This document shows positions 1 to 8,511 of a stretch of 64,000 bases of DNA, piece by piece. Position numbers and translations under genes: made by a program. Each line of letters opens with the position of its first letter. The stretch's first letter is position 1. Source of the DNA: Gemmatimonadota bacterium (GTDB lineage Bacteria > Gemmatimonadota > Gemmatimonadetes > Longimicrobiales > Gaopeijiaceae); assembly GCA_022826005.1 (NCBI GenBank), contig JAJDVT010000097.1, positions 62,001 to 126,000 on the forward strand. The letters are read 5' to 3'. The notes beneath the pieces are model-generated. The model was not told the DNA's origin. It worked only from the letters and a program-made list of their open reading frames with translations, and did not search any database.

Positions 1-1
1 T

Positions 2-694
2 GTGGCGGCGACGTTCGTGAGCGACGCCCTGCCCCCCGAGGACCGGGCTGTACCGGACACCGTGCTGCCCGTCGGCGATGTCGATAGCAACCAAACCAAC
101 GGATCCCACGTCACCTCCGGAAACGACGTTTACCGACCGGAGCCGGCCCGCGCCAAACGAGACATCGACATCGGTGCTTTCCGAAGGGGTGAGGGGTTTG
201 AAACCGTCCTCGAGCAATTCGGCCCACTGATTCACTCCGTGGCTCACCGGTACGCGGGAGACGCCGACGAGGAAGAGGATCTCTACCAGGTAGCCTGCAT
301 ACGCATCTACGAGCAGTGCCACACGTTCCAGGACGGCTCGCTGTCTGTCTGGATCTACAGGACTGCGGACCGTTGGTGCCGCAACCTTGCCCGGGCTCGC
401 AAGTCGAGGCAGGCTGCGACGGAGCGGTTCTCCTCCGCGAGCCAGAATGGGCACCCGAACAACGAAGCGACCGACCCGTGGGAACACGTGCTGAGAGTGG
501 AGACCGACCTGCGACTCAGACGGGGGCTTGCCAAACTAAGCGCTCGCCAGGCGAACGCCTTCGTCCTGACTCAGCTCGACGGGTACTCAGCTCGCCAGGC
601 GGCGCGGATCATGGACGCCAGTGTTTCCACGGTCAGATCCAACGTGCGGCACGCAAAGAAGAAGCTCAGGGAGTATTGGGAGGAGGAAGAATGA
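2..694 (+). CDS. ECF-type sigma-70 family RNA polymerase sigma factor (5' end may lie outside window)
   Basis: Residues about 60-140 form a sigma-70 region 2 (LIHSVAHRY, then the acidic EEEDLYQVACIRIYEQ helix). Residues about 170-225 form region 4 with a helix-turn-helix (LSARQANAFVLTQLDGYSA, then TVRSNVRHAKKKLREYW). This domain pair is typical of extracytoplasmic-function sigma factors, which direct RNA polymerase to stress or envelope regulons. The first 55 residues are poorly conserved and the GTG at base 2 abuts the window edge, so the true start may be upstream or internal. The stop overlaps the anti-sigma start by ATGA, indicating translational coupling. No target promoter could be identified here. 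Confidence 0.85.
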   Translation: MAATFVSDALPPEDRAVPDTVLPVGDVDSNQTNGSHVTSGNDVYRPEPARAKRDIDIGAFRRGEGFETVLEQFGPLIHSVAHRYAGDADEEEDLYQVACIRIYEQCHTFQDGSLSVWIYRTADRWCRNLARARKSRQAATERFSSASQNGHPNNEATDPWEHVLRVETDLRLRRGLAKLSARQANAFVLTQLDGYSARQAARIMDASVSTVRSNVRHAKKKLREYWEEEE

Positions 695-1197
695 GCTGTC
701 CGGAGTTGACCTCGTTGGCCAAGGTCGCCGACGGCAGTGCCGATCCCGCGTTGTCGCGACACCTTGAGGAATGCGCCGCGTGCCGGAGGGACTTGGAGAT
801 TGCGGAAGCCGTCCGCAAACTCCTGTACCCGGACACCCAGGTCCCGGCCAGACTGAATGCCCGCGTGATGGCGCGCGTCCGCGACCGGGCGGCGAGGCTG
901 ATGGCGCGTGCGGGTCCGCTGGACCTCGTCATCTCCGCCATTCTGGCTGGAGCAGGCGCGTATGCTGCCTTCGTGGCTGCCGGTGGAGGAGGTTTCCTCG
1001 CGCCGAACGTGCCTGCGGTGGTCTACGCGGTAATCGGCGCTGTCGTCGGCGCGTGGTATCACCGATGGCGGGTCGACAGAGAGAGAGCGCGCGAGCAGAT
1101 CGCCCAGCGCGCGCGCAGCACACCGGTACTGCTGTATGGTAGGGGCACAACGGCGTCGGTCTCGCGGTCTCGCAGGAACCCCTGGGGAGCGCCTTGA
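691..1197 (+). CDS. zinc-finger anti-sigma factor, membrane protein
   Basis: This 168-aa protein begins in a 4-bp overlap with the sigma factor. Residues about 24-32 carry HLEECAAC, the HxxxCxxC zinc-binding motif of anti-sigma domains that hold an ECF sigma inactive. Two hydrophobic stretches follow (about residues 78-97 and 107-122), consistent with inner-membrane anchoring, and the C-terminal tail is basic. Overlap, motif and order make it the cognate anti-sigma factor. The C-terminal 40 residues show no recognisable domain, so the sensed signal is unknown. Confidence 0.85.
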   Translation: MSCPELTSLAKVADGSADPALSRHLEECAACRRDLEIAEAVRKLLYPDTQVPARLNARVMARVRDRAARLMARAGPLDLVISAILAGAGAYAAFVAAGGGGFLAPNVPAVVYAVIGAVVGAWYHRWRVDRERAREQIAQRARSTPVLLYGRGTTASVSRSRRNPWGAP

Positions 1198-1590
1198 GTG
1201 CACTCTGGTTCCCGAGCTGTAGGCCATCGGCGGGAACCCCAAGCCGTAATGCGTGATGTGACCGGAGAGCCCTTCGGGGCGCGGCGACAGCTGTCGGACG
1301 GGCGCGTTGCCGTGCTGGACGGGGAGAGCTGCGAGCTACGCTTCTTCGGCCCGGACGGCGTCTTCCTGAACCGTACCGGAGGGATGGGCGAGGGTCCCGG
1401 TGAATTCAGGAGACGGTGCTTCTGGGCGCCGTCGTCCGTCCTGGACTCGCTCTTCGTCTTCGACGGCCCGCGATTGAGTGCTTTCGACGAACAGGGCCGC
1501 TTCGGCCACCGGATGCTGATATCGTGGAATGGAGCACGCGTTTCGCGCGTCCGGGGCGTCGCGCGGCGGAGGGTGCTGGCAGGTTATGCG
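1198..1590 (+). pseudogene. truncated 6-bladed beta-propeller fragment
   Basis: The reading frame starting right after the anti-sigma stop contains blades typical of the 6-bladed propeller lipoproteins found throughout this window, including a GEGPGEFR hallmark about 60 residues in. It lacks a signal peptide and lipobox. The similarity ends near base 1590, after which the frame is low-quality sequence. It is most simply a gene relic with both ends lost. The break lies close to an IS-end-like motif at 1640-1682. Confidence 0.6.
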
Positions 1591-1639
1591 TTTTTTTCCA
1601 CTCCTGGGCTGTTTCTTCAGCGGTCTCAGCAAGCCAAGT

Positions 1640-1682
1640 CAGTAAAGTCGACGCTACATTCTGACAAGCCGACATTACATCG
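1640..1682. repeat. IS-end-like motif (GTCGGCTT/TTTAC type)
   Basis: On the minus strand this stretch reads ATGTCGGCTTG, then a second GTCGACTTTAC block about 20 bases on. Similar doubled blocks occur at 35112-35150, and single or diverged blocks at 44338-44352 and 50701-50728. Repeated short terminal blocks like these are typical of some insertion-sequence ends. Here the stretch sits where a propeller gene is truncated. Origin from a lost mobile element is inference. Confidence 0.35.
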
Positions 1683-1876
1683 TTCCATCGAAACAGCCCA
1701 AGATTCCGACATCCACCGACCGCGTGGAACGCAGCAATGCTCTACCACCCCAGCGGTGACGTCGCCCTCGGGCTCATCCTCCTTTACACCGTCCTGAGCC
1801 TGTTCGAGCCCCACACGGACAATCACCGCCAAGGGCAGGCCGGAGCGGGTCGCCCGCGACGCGGGCTATGCCAGCA

Positions 1877-1931
1877 AGCCCAACTCCAGCGACCGATTGC
1901 ATGGTTTTCGTCCGGGAGGTATCTATCTGGA
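1877..1931 (+). repeat. dispersed intergenic repeat, copy 1
   Basis: First of four similar elements (others at 2106-2147, 4420-4470, 5800-5837), all on the plus strand. The shared core is CGATTGCA followed by GTTTTCG, then GAGAAGT-like and TCTATC-like ends. Its first 25 bases are identical to 4420-4444. Three of the copies lie 130-290 bp upstream of propeller genes or relics, so they may mark a duplicated promoter region. Confidence 0.55.
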
Positions 1932-1940
1932 AAGAGCGTC

Positions 1941-2024
1941 GTGGCGGCCCAGGAGGAGGGACCCGCCACCGTCACCATATACCGGCTGGACGGCAGCGTG
2001 GACAGCCTGGAGGTCCCCGTTGAA
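1941..2024 (+). pseudogene. 84-bp propeller gene fragment (copy of 5227-5310)
   Basis: These 84 bases match 5227-5310, inside the intact propeller gene at 4606-5694, with only two visible substitutions. They encode one blade segment beginning VAAQEEGPATVTIY. Nothing before or after continues the homology in frame, so this is an isolated gene fragment left by recombination. Most of 1590-2393 holds nothing else coding that I can support. Confidence 0.75.
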
Positions 2025-2105
2025 TTGGAGACCCGACACCTTCCGAGGACGAAGGCTTTCTCTCAACTGAGATACGGAAGCGGGGAAATGCAGGGACACC
2101 TTCCG

Positions 2106-2147
2106 CAGCCCGATTGCACGTTTTCGACCTGAGAAGTGTCTATTATA
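2106..2147 (+). repeat. dispersed intergenic repeat, copy 2
   Basis: Carries the core CGATTGCACGTTTTCGAC followed by GAGAAGTGTCTATTA. It is nearly the same as copy 4 at 5800-5837. It lies 247 bp upstream of the propeller gene start at 2394. Confidence 0.5.
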
Positions 2148-2393
2148 CAAAGCCGCCACCGAAAGGCTGCTGAACTGGAAGGACGATTGGCAAGCTGGTC
2201 ACCGATTCTGCGGTGTAACCGATCGGTTTTCCCGGGACTCTATTCACCCTTCTGATCCGAATAAGGCTGCAGGGTGGCGCGACGGTATACTGTCGCGAGC
2301 CTAAAGAGGGCGGAGAGGGCGGCCCGCCCAATTGAACCGGCCACCCGCATCAATCGCGAGCGCGAAGGACACCATGCCCGGAGTACGAATACC

Positions 2394-3434
2394 ATGAGCC
2401 CGACCTTGTTGATCCGGCAGCCGCCGTCACGCATTAGCCTGCTCCTCTTGATTGGGCTGTGCGTGTGGCCAGGACACGCCGATTCCCAGGAAGTCCGGCG
2501 TCGCTGGCTGGCAGAACCAATACTCAGCGCTACGATAACGGATCGGGAGGGCGATCTGTTCGGCGATCCCTGGCGGTTGATCAGCGATCCGGGCGGAGGG
2601 TTTCTCATCGCCGAGGCCGCGACCCTTCACGCATTCCATGTTGACGGGACGAAACGCTGGAGCGTAGGACGGTCGGGTCAGGGCCCTGGGGAGTTCAGGG
2701 TAATTGAGGATGTCAAGGTCGCCCCGGATGGTCGTGTGCTCGCTCTCGATAGGGAGCAGCCTCGGGTGACGGTGTTCGACGGAGCCACGGGCGAGTTCGT
2801 GGCCACGGTTCTCCTGCGCCGGGAGGTCGCGAGGACCCGGCGAATCATCCCGGCGCACGGTGCCCTCGCTCGAGTAGAGGTTCACCTCCCCCAGGAGGAA
2901 GGGACCACCTGGTGGACGGTATCGGAGAAGGGTGAGATCGTGGATGAGACGCGTGGCCCGTCCGCCTGCTCACAGGACCTCACTTGCGAGTCATCCTCCG
3001 CGAGTGACTCGGGGTGGGGTAGTGTGCAGGCTTACCGCTGGTCAAGTCAAATAGTATTCCATGATGGCGATGGCTCGACGCGGGTGGTTGAGGGCGTCGA
3101 TTCGATCCCATTCCCGCGCGTGGCCTCGTATTCGCTTGACGCAACGGGGCTGGAAGGAATCAGGTCGCTCCGTGCAACCAGAATCGACCCCAAGGCCCCT
3201 GAGGTCGGCCGGTCGGTTGCCACCGATGGATCTCAAGCTGTCGTTCTCGTGATGACCGGTGATGCCAAGGATCCACGAAGAGTCCTGGACTTCTACCGGG
3301 TGGCAGACGGTGCGTACCTGGGATCGAGGCGGCTTCCAGAGACCGTCGGAGCCATCGCATTTCTTTCGGACGGGCGCCTCGCCACATTGCGCTCGGTGTT
3401 GTTTCCCGAGGTCAAGATCTGGGAGCTCCCATGA
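2394..3434 (+). CDS. 6-bladed beta-propeller protein, exported
   Basis: 346 aa. An N-terminal signal peptide (basic start, LLLLIGLCVWPGHADS core, cleavage near ADSQE about residue 26) precedes a propeller domain. The hallmark GQGPGEFR lies near residue 85, followed by PDGRVLALD-type strands. The family is widespread as exported or surface proteins, and its molecular role is generally unknown. The ATG at 2394 was chosen because it starts directly at the signal peptide. The stop overlaps the next gene (thioredoxin-like lipoprotein) by ATGA, so the two form an operon. A damaged second copy of the locus lies at 5919-6517. Confidence 0.8.
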   Translation: MSPTLLIRQPPSRISLLLLIGLCVWPGHADSQEVRRRWLAEPILSATITDREGDLFGDPWRLISDPGGGFLIAEAATLHAFHVDGTKRWSVGRSGQGPGEFRVIEDVKVAPDGRVLALDREQPRVTVFDGATGEFVATVLLRREVARTRRIIPAHGALARVEVHLPQEEGTTWWTVSEKGEIVDETRGPSACSQDLTCESSSASDSGWGSVQAYRWSSQIVFHDGDGSTRVVEGVDSIPFPRVASYSLDATGLEGIRSLRATRIDPKAPEVGRSVATDGSQAVVLVMTGDAKDPRRVLDFYRVADGAYLGSRRLPETVGAIAFLSDGRLATLRSVLFPEVKIWELP

Positions 3435-3907
3435 TGAGAACTCGGTACTTTAGCCGGGTGCCAGCATTCCTGTGGGTTTTCATCGTCGTTTCAGCGGGAT
3501 GCGGCGAGCAACTCGGCGATCCGTCCTTCCGCCGGGCAAATGGCGGTGGGATCACGGCGTTAGTGCCTCATGGCTACACCGGGGTGACAGTGGTCGCTAA
3601 CGCGTTCTCGTGCGCCCTTGGACTTCGAGAGATTGACGCGCTTAACGCCTTGCATCAGGACGGAACACCAGTCGAGATGATCCTCGTGGCAGAACGCGAG
3701 GACAGTGCATCGGTTGTTTTGGCTGCCGATGACTTGGGGCTGCAGATGCCCTACCGCGCTGTCTCCAGCGCTGAGCTCGCCGGACTCGGAGGAACTAGTC
3801 CATTTGGACTACCGGTCGTCGCCCTGTTCCGGCGGGGACGGGTAGTGGTGATCACGGGCGGCGAGACTCATGGAGCAGTCGCAGCGATACAATCGTTAAT
3901 AGAGTAG
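3431..3907 (+). CDS. thioredoxin-fold-like lipoprotein
   Basis: 158 aa. The N-terminus is a lipoprotein signal (FLWVFIVVSAGC, lipidated Cys about residue 23). The mature part has the alternating strand/helix pattern of a redoxin-like domain: a beta strand TVVANAFSC, a helix REIDALNALHQ, a strand VEMILVAE, and late strands FGLPVVALFRRGRVVVITG resembling the cis-Pro region of thioredoxins. Only one cysteine (AFSCALG) sits in the active-site position, so a CxxC redox pair is absent. It overlaps the propeller gene by 4 bp. Reduced-thiol or carrier functions are possible but unproven. Confidence 0.55.
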   Translation: MMRTRYFSRVPAFLWVFIVVSAGCGEQLGDPSFRRANGGGITALVPHGYTGVTVVANAFSCALGLREIDALNALHQDGTPVEMILVAEREDSASVVLAADDLGLQMPYRAVSSAELAGLGGTSPFGLPVVALFRRGRVVVITGGETHGAVAAIQSLIE

Positions 3908-3947
3908 TGTCCAGAAGAAACCGGTCTAAACAGAGGTCAGATCCAGA

Positions 3948-4235
3948 ATGTCCCGAAGAATATCCCGAGTGTTGAGCGCGATACTGGCAATGGCGGGTGC
4001 GGCGGTTCCGATGGTAGCTTTGGTGCTGGGGTTACCAAGTCTCCCTCAAGACCCGCCACCTCAAGATCCAGTGGATCTGTTTCTGGCTCAGCTGGGACTG
4101 CCACCGTATGCCGAAGTGTGCGAAGAGTTCGGTTGTCCGGGTGGCGAGCAGTCCTGTATGGACTTCACCGTCGATACTGGCCGAAGAGGCGAGGGCGCTA
4201 TTGTGGCGGTAACCTATATCTGCATGGAACCATGA
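3948..4235 (+). CDS. small secreted protein with four cysteines
   Basis: 95 aa, no family recognised. Residues 1-30 look like a signal peptide (SRRISRVLSAILAMAG, then a hydrophobic VALVLGL run). The mature part is proline-rich and then has cysteines spaced as C-x4-C-x6-C and a final C near the end (YICMEP). It sits 40 bp after the thioredoxin-like lipoprotein on the same strand. Like the larger Cys-rich proteins at 37075, 42001 and 43877, it is a small exported cysteine protein next to propeller genes, but no sequence similarity to them is obvious. Confidence 0.5.
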   Translation: MSRRISRVLSAILAMAGAAVPMVALVLGLPSLPQDPPPQDPVDLFLAQLGLPPYAEVCEEFGCPGGEQSCMDFTVDTGRRGEGAIVAVTYICMEP

Positions 4236-4605
4236 GGCGCAGTTCTCTCTTCCTCCGATTCGGCCCACCCACAGCGCGAATCGGCAATACCCCTCAACGG
4301 TATTGATCGTCAGCGTCGATCCGAGGGACGAGTACAATGGTTTACGACTGTCCGCCCCCCCTGCTCCACCAGGTTGCTCGCCGTAACGCATAGGCGACGA
4401 CCCGCAGTAACAACGGGGTAGCCCAACTCCAGCGACCGATTGCACGTTTGGTCCCAGACGTGCCTATTTCAGAGGCAGCGTCAGTGGAGCTCAGAATCCT
4501 CATCGCCCCCGGTTTCGCTGCGCATGTGGCTATTCTCGCCCGTAACTACGGGGAACTGTGGGAAGACCTACCACGTCCAGTCATTCGAATAGAAAGGAAC
4601 CGGCC
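4236..4605. other. intergenic stretch with repeat copy 3
   Basis: No credible coding sequence was seen in these 370 bases. They contain repeat copy 3 (4420-4470) and the ribosome-binding site AGAAAGGA at about 4591, just upstream of the propeller start at 4606. Confidence 0.5.
4420..4470 (+). repeat. dispersed intergenic repeat, copy 3
   Basis: Its first 25 bases equal those of copy 1 (1877-1901). The second half, after CGATTGCACGTTT, is more diverged and ends GTGCCTATTTC. It lies about 135 bp upstream of the propeller gene at 4606. Confidence 0.55.
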
Positions 4606-5694
4606 ATGCCAAGGCTATCGCTCCTCGGGGCCGCGCTCGCGCTCGTCGCGTCGGGCAGCAACGTGCACGCCCAGGAGGTCGTGAAGATCGACACGGAGTC
4701 CGGTCGGACGGTCATCGACGACGAGTGGAGGTCCATGTACCGCGGACTGGCAGCGGTGGATTGGGACAGGAAGCTGCTGTACGTGGGCGACCGGGAGGAG
4801 CCGGACGGGATCATGGTGTTCTCTCTGGAAACGGGAGAACACGTCAGGACGATCTCGACCCCGAGGGGCGATGGCCCGCAGGAACTCAGGGACGGAAGAC
4901 AGGGCATAGCGCTGAAGCCGGACGGGGGTGCCTACATCTCCGGGTACCTCCGTGTGCTGGAGTTCGATCCGGCCGGCAACTACCTGGCCAGCTGGTCGCC
5001 GGTTCGTCCGCCGAGCCAACGTGTGTGCGACTTCGGCGGGGCGCCGGCAGTGGCTATTCAGGACGGGGTGGTGCGGCGCGGCCCGAACGGCGAGGACCAA
5101 GTGCTCGGTTCCGTGGGCGAGAGCGGCGAGTCCATCCGCGCGACCACGGTAGCCGAGGGCATCAGGATCAGCACCATGCTCCTGGCCGAAACCCACATCG
5201 TCTGCACGGACGATGCCGCCTACCTCGTGGCGGCCCAGGAGGAGGGACCCGCCACCGTCACCATATACCGGCTGGACGGCAGCGCGGGCAGCCTGGAGGT
5301 CCCCGTTGAAGGCGCAGCATCGAGGCCATGCACGATCGGCGGACAGCCCTGCCCCCACTGGTCACGGCGGCCAAGGGTCTCGCTCGACGACCATGACAAC
5401 CTCGTGATCCTCGGCGCGGACTCGCGCACGCACGGGAGCATCATCGACCCCGAGACCGGTTGCTACGCACTCATCCACGCAGACGGCAACAGGCTCTTTG
5501 CCCCGGGCGCCATCCATGCGGACAGCGCCCTGGTGTTCTACGATCTCGTCACCGAGACCCGGGACAGCAGCACGGGAAGGATCCGCCGGAACATTCGGCC
5601 CAACTCGTCACCGAAGATCGCCATGCACCCGATCCGGCGGTACAGCGGAGAGCCGTGCGAGGGCATCCTGCCGAACGTTCCGCCGGCGCTCTGA
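4606..5694 (+). CDS. 6-bladed beta-propeller protein, secreted
   Basis: 362 aa with a clear signal peptide (MPRLSLLGAALALVASG, cleavage after VHA near residue 24) but no lipobox. The propeller hallmark is altered: GDGPQEL at about residue 90 replaces the usual GPGEF. Several cysteines occur in pairs (TIGGQPCPHW region, CDFGG, IVCTDD), suggesting disulfides in the exported protein. The start at 4606 has AGAAAGGA about 7 bases upstream. An 84-bp segment of this gene is duplicated at 1941-2024. Confidence 0.75.
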   Translation: MPRLSLLGAALALVASGSNVHAQEVVKIDTESGRTVIDDEWRSMYRGLAAVDWDRKLLYVGDREEPDGIMVFSLETGEHVRTISTPRGDGPQELRDGRQGIALKPDGGAYISGYLRVLEFDPAGNYLASWSPVRPPSQRVCDFGGAPAVAIQDGVVRRGPNGEDQVLGSVGESGESIRATTVAEGIRISTMLLAETHIVCTDDAAYLVAAQEEGPATVTIYRLDGSAGSLEVPVEGAASRPCTIGGQPCPHWSRRPRVSLDDHDNLVILGADSRTHGSIIDPETGCYALIHADGNRLFAPGAIHADSALVFYDLVTETRDSSTGRIRRNIRPNSSPKIAMHPIRRYSGEPCEGILPNVPPAL

Positions 5695-5799
5695 CTCCGG
5701 TCCAGCCTCTCTCCGACGCCGCCAGTCCGCGTCTGATAGCCTCCGTCGCCCCCTCCAGGAGTAGCGGCCCCGCCACGAGTATGCGGGGTGGCTGGTGCC

Positions 5800-5837
5800 G
5801 GGAATTGCACGTTTTCGACGCGAGAAGTATCTATCAT
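5800..5837 (+). repeat. dispersed intergenic repeat, copy 4
   Basis: Reads ATTGCACGTTTTCGAC followed by GCGAGAAGTATCTATCA, close to copy 2. It lies upstream of the damaged propeller duplicate at 5919-6517. Confidence 0.5.
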
Positions 5838-5918
5838 TCAGTGCTGCTACCGTCCAAATCACCCCCACCGTCCGGATGTGCGGAGAATCCGTCGTTCGAC
5901 GACACGGTAATCGCGATC

Positions 5919-6517
5919 ATACTGTCGCGAGCCTGAAGAGGGAGGAGAGGGCGGCCCGCCCAATTGAACCGGCCACCCGGACCGATCGCGAGCGCGAAGG
6001 ACACCATGCCCGGAGTACGAATACCATGGCGAGTTCGTGGCCACGGTTCTCCTGCGCCGGGAGGGCGCGAGGACCCGGCGCATCATCCCGGCCCACGGTG
6101 CTCTGGCTCGAGTAGAGGTTCACCTCCCCCAGGAGGAGGGGACCACCTGGTGGACGGTATCGGAGAAGGGTGAGATCGTGGATGTGCAACCAGAATCTAC
6201 CCCAAGGCCCCTGAGGTCGGCCGGTCGGTTGCCACCGATGCATCTCAAGCTGTCGTTCTCGTGATGACCGGTGATGCCAAGGATCCACGAAGAGTCCTGG
6301 ACTCCTACCGGGTGGCAGACGGTGCGTACCTGGGATCGAGGCGGCTTCCAGAGACCGTCGGAGCCATCGCATTTCTTTCGGACGGGCGCCTCGCCACATT
6401 GCGCTCGGTGTAGTTTCCCGAGGTCAAGATCTGGGAGCTCCCATGATGAGAACTCGGTACTTTAGCCGGGTGCCAGCATTCCTGTGGGTTTTCATCGTCG
6501 TTTCAGCGGGATGCGGC
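5919..6517 (+). pseudogene. degenerate duplicate of the 2287-3505 propeller/lipoprotein locus
   Basis: This segment follows 2287-3505 closely but lacks two internal blocks, equivalent to 2397-2791 (395 bp) and 2947-3172 (226 bp). Each junction has at most one base of shared sequence. The late part also has TTG to TAG at 6411-6413. The homology includes the upstream region, the propeller body and the first codons of the thioredoxin-like lipoprotein, and stops abruptly inside its signal peptide. It cannot make a propeller, so it is a pseudogene from a locus duplication followed by deletions. Confidence 0.85.
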
Positions 6518-6520
6518 TGA

Positions 6521-6862
6521 TTGAGCTGCGACGACGAGGTGCTGTCGATCGATGCGAACGGCGACACCGCCCGGGTCAGCTTGACCGACTACGGGCCCCT
6601 GCGCCGCCCGCTGACCATCCGGGTCCTGCGCCGCCGCGACCTTGAATCGCAACGCTTTGCGGACCCGTGGGGGCTCGTCCTGCAACACTTCTCCATTCTG
6701 CTCTCGGACTTCGCGGAGGAGAACGTCGCCTTCAACCCGAAGACGCTGCTCGCGGTCTCGCTCGTCTTCGACCGGACGGAAAAGGGCACGGTGGTCGTGG
6801 ACGACTTGGGGCTCGCGCAGCTCCATCCGGGATTCCTGACGGCAAGGGTGCCGCGGGGATAG
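6521..6862 (+). pseudogene. C-terminal fragment of a beta-sandwich-type protein
   Basis: The frame (about 113 codons from a TTG) has good coding character: strands such as PLTIRVLRRRDLE, and FNPKTLLAVSLVFDRTEKG followed by TVVVDDLGL. The last pattern resembles the end of carbohydrate-binding-like jelly-roll domains. There is no signal peptide and no usual start. It begins exactly where the preceding pseudogene homology ends, suggesting a truncated gene joined to it. Function is not assigned. Confidence 0.4.
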
Positions 6863-6983
6863 ACTCGGGGCTGGCCAGACTCAATGCGGTTACGGTTTCA
6901 AGGGGTCTGACGGTCAAGGCGAGGGACCTGGTCTCCGTCAGGTGTCGATACTTGTCCAGGTGAGCAAGCCGGTTGCGCCGAGT

Positions 6984-8045
6984 TCAGCTCCCTCCAGACC
7001 CTCGCACCAGCCTGAGCTCGAGCAGATGGATGTATGGTACGCCGGCCTCGGTCTCCTGGTAGGCGACCACGTACCTCGAGCCGTAGGCAAACCCCTTCAG
7101 GCCGGAGTCCCCACTATACCGAGCCACCGTGAGCCCCGTGGCGGGGTCCACCAGGTCTATCCATCCGTCTACAAACTCTTCGCGCGACCCCATCGGGATG
7201 GAAGCGTTCCGTTCTCTCTCGGGGGCCTCGGGGTCGGGGGCGCTCCAGACGATTCACAGCCCGTCGGCGCCACGACGAATTGCAACGTTGCCGACTCCAG
7301 GCCAGTCCAGTGGGCCCAGATGCGAATGCCGGTCGAACTCCTCGACCGTGCGCCGGAGGACCCTCGCCAGCGTCGGTTGCGGATGTAGGTTCCAGCGAAG
7401 CAGCTCGTTTCGGTCTGTTGCGACGAACCACAGACTCTCGTAGTCGGCCGCGGCCTTGAACCCCTCGCCGGCGCCGATATGGAATGAAGTAAACGCTCCC
7501 AGCGTATCCGGAATGTGGAACCGGTATCCCGCCTGAGCGCGCGTGCCGACCATCGCCGAGAAGGCCACGGCGTCCGTCTCCAGCACGGTCGTATTGTGAA
7601 TCTGACCCGGGAACGGGTCGACCCGCACGACGTTGAAGTCGTAGTCCAGCATGGTTCGGCCATTGTCACGGTCGAAGACGTGGATGTACCGGGGGCCAGC
7701 GTTGATGTGCGAGATTGATCTGTACTCGCCCGGCCCGTCTCCCGCGCGGCCGAACGAACGAATGAAGCGACCCGACGCGTCAAAGACGGAGACGGAGGGG
7801 GGACGGTGAATACCGATGTAGATCCGGTTCCGCCGGTCGACCGCAACCATGGACAGCGGATGGACCGTCTCAAGCCCCGGCCCGTCCAGCCCGCCGATCG
7901 TGACCACCGTTCCCAGCACGATCAGGCACTCCCGGCACGTGACTTCGCCGGACACGGTGATGGTATCCTGGGCCGTTGTGCGCGTGGTCGCTACGGAGAT
8001 TCCTGCTATGACCGGCAGGGCCCTGAGGACCGCGTGTTCGGTCAT
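6984..8045 (-). pseudogene. 6-bladed beta-propeller gene interrupted by a TGA stop
   Basis: From 8045 downward the frame encodes a secretory N-terminus, a CRECLI motif, a GDGPGEYR propeller hallmark and following blades. An in-frame TGA lies at 7256-7254. Beyond it the same frame continues without another stop to 6984, with plausible propeller sequence (DGWIDLVDPATGL, VPYIHLLEL). Together this would be about 353 codons, the normal length of the family. The TGA falls between L and IVWSA, where Trp is plausible, so a TGG to TGA mutation is the simplest reading. A truncated but still exported product cannot be excluded. Confidence 0.7.
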
Positions 8046-8099
8046 ATGAATTGCTCGCAATAGCTGCAGTCGCGCGACCCGGGGAGGAGACCCCGGGAA

Positions 8100-8478
8100 A
8101 GGAACGCCGTCGCACGAGGGAAGCTACGCGGGGAAGCGGGTGGAAGTCCAGTGATCTGTGGGAGACGCTGGAGCAGATGGACCGCGGGAGGTTCCAGGAG
8201 TTCATCCAGGGGATCCTGGAAGACGAGAGACGGTGCGCCGCTGTCGAAGTCCACGGTGCGCCGCCTGCGGGGGCGGTGGGTCGCGGAGCACGCCGAGTCG
8301 AGGGCCGGGGCCGCGGAGGCTCGCGACGCCTTCGGTGACCGCTACGCCGACACCCATCCCAAGGCGGTCGAGATCCTGGCCGGCGACTGGGACCGGATGA
8401 CCGCGTTCTACGACTTTCCCGCCGGGCACTGGAGGCACCTGCGCACGACGAACGTGGTCGAGAGCCCGTTCGCGGCGG
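8100..8478 (+). pseudogene. IS256-family transposase relic
   Basis: Two parts of an IS256-type (mutator-like) transposase are fused. N-terminal pieces (WETLEQMDRGRFQEFI in one frame, LSKSTVRRLRGRWVAEH in another) are joined near 8319 to the C-terminal motif region HPKAVEILAGDWDRM, FYDFPAGHWRHLRTTN and VESPFA. The central catalytic part is missing, there is a frameshift near 8225, and the usual end after the ES-FA motif is absent. No terminal inverted repeats were seen. It is inactive. Confidence 0.75.
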
Positions 8479-8511
8479 CCGCGCTCGGCGCTATTCGGTC
8501 CGCCCCCTGTC

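Noticed and set aside
7254-7256. TGA in the 6984-8045 propeller read as selenocysteine
   Set aside because: Although selD here uses Sec, this TGA is at a structural site where Trp is plausible, not at a redox site. No obvious hairpin follows. A nonsense mutation is simpler.
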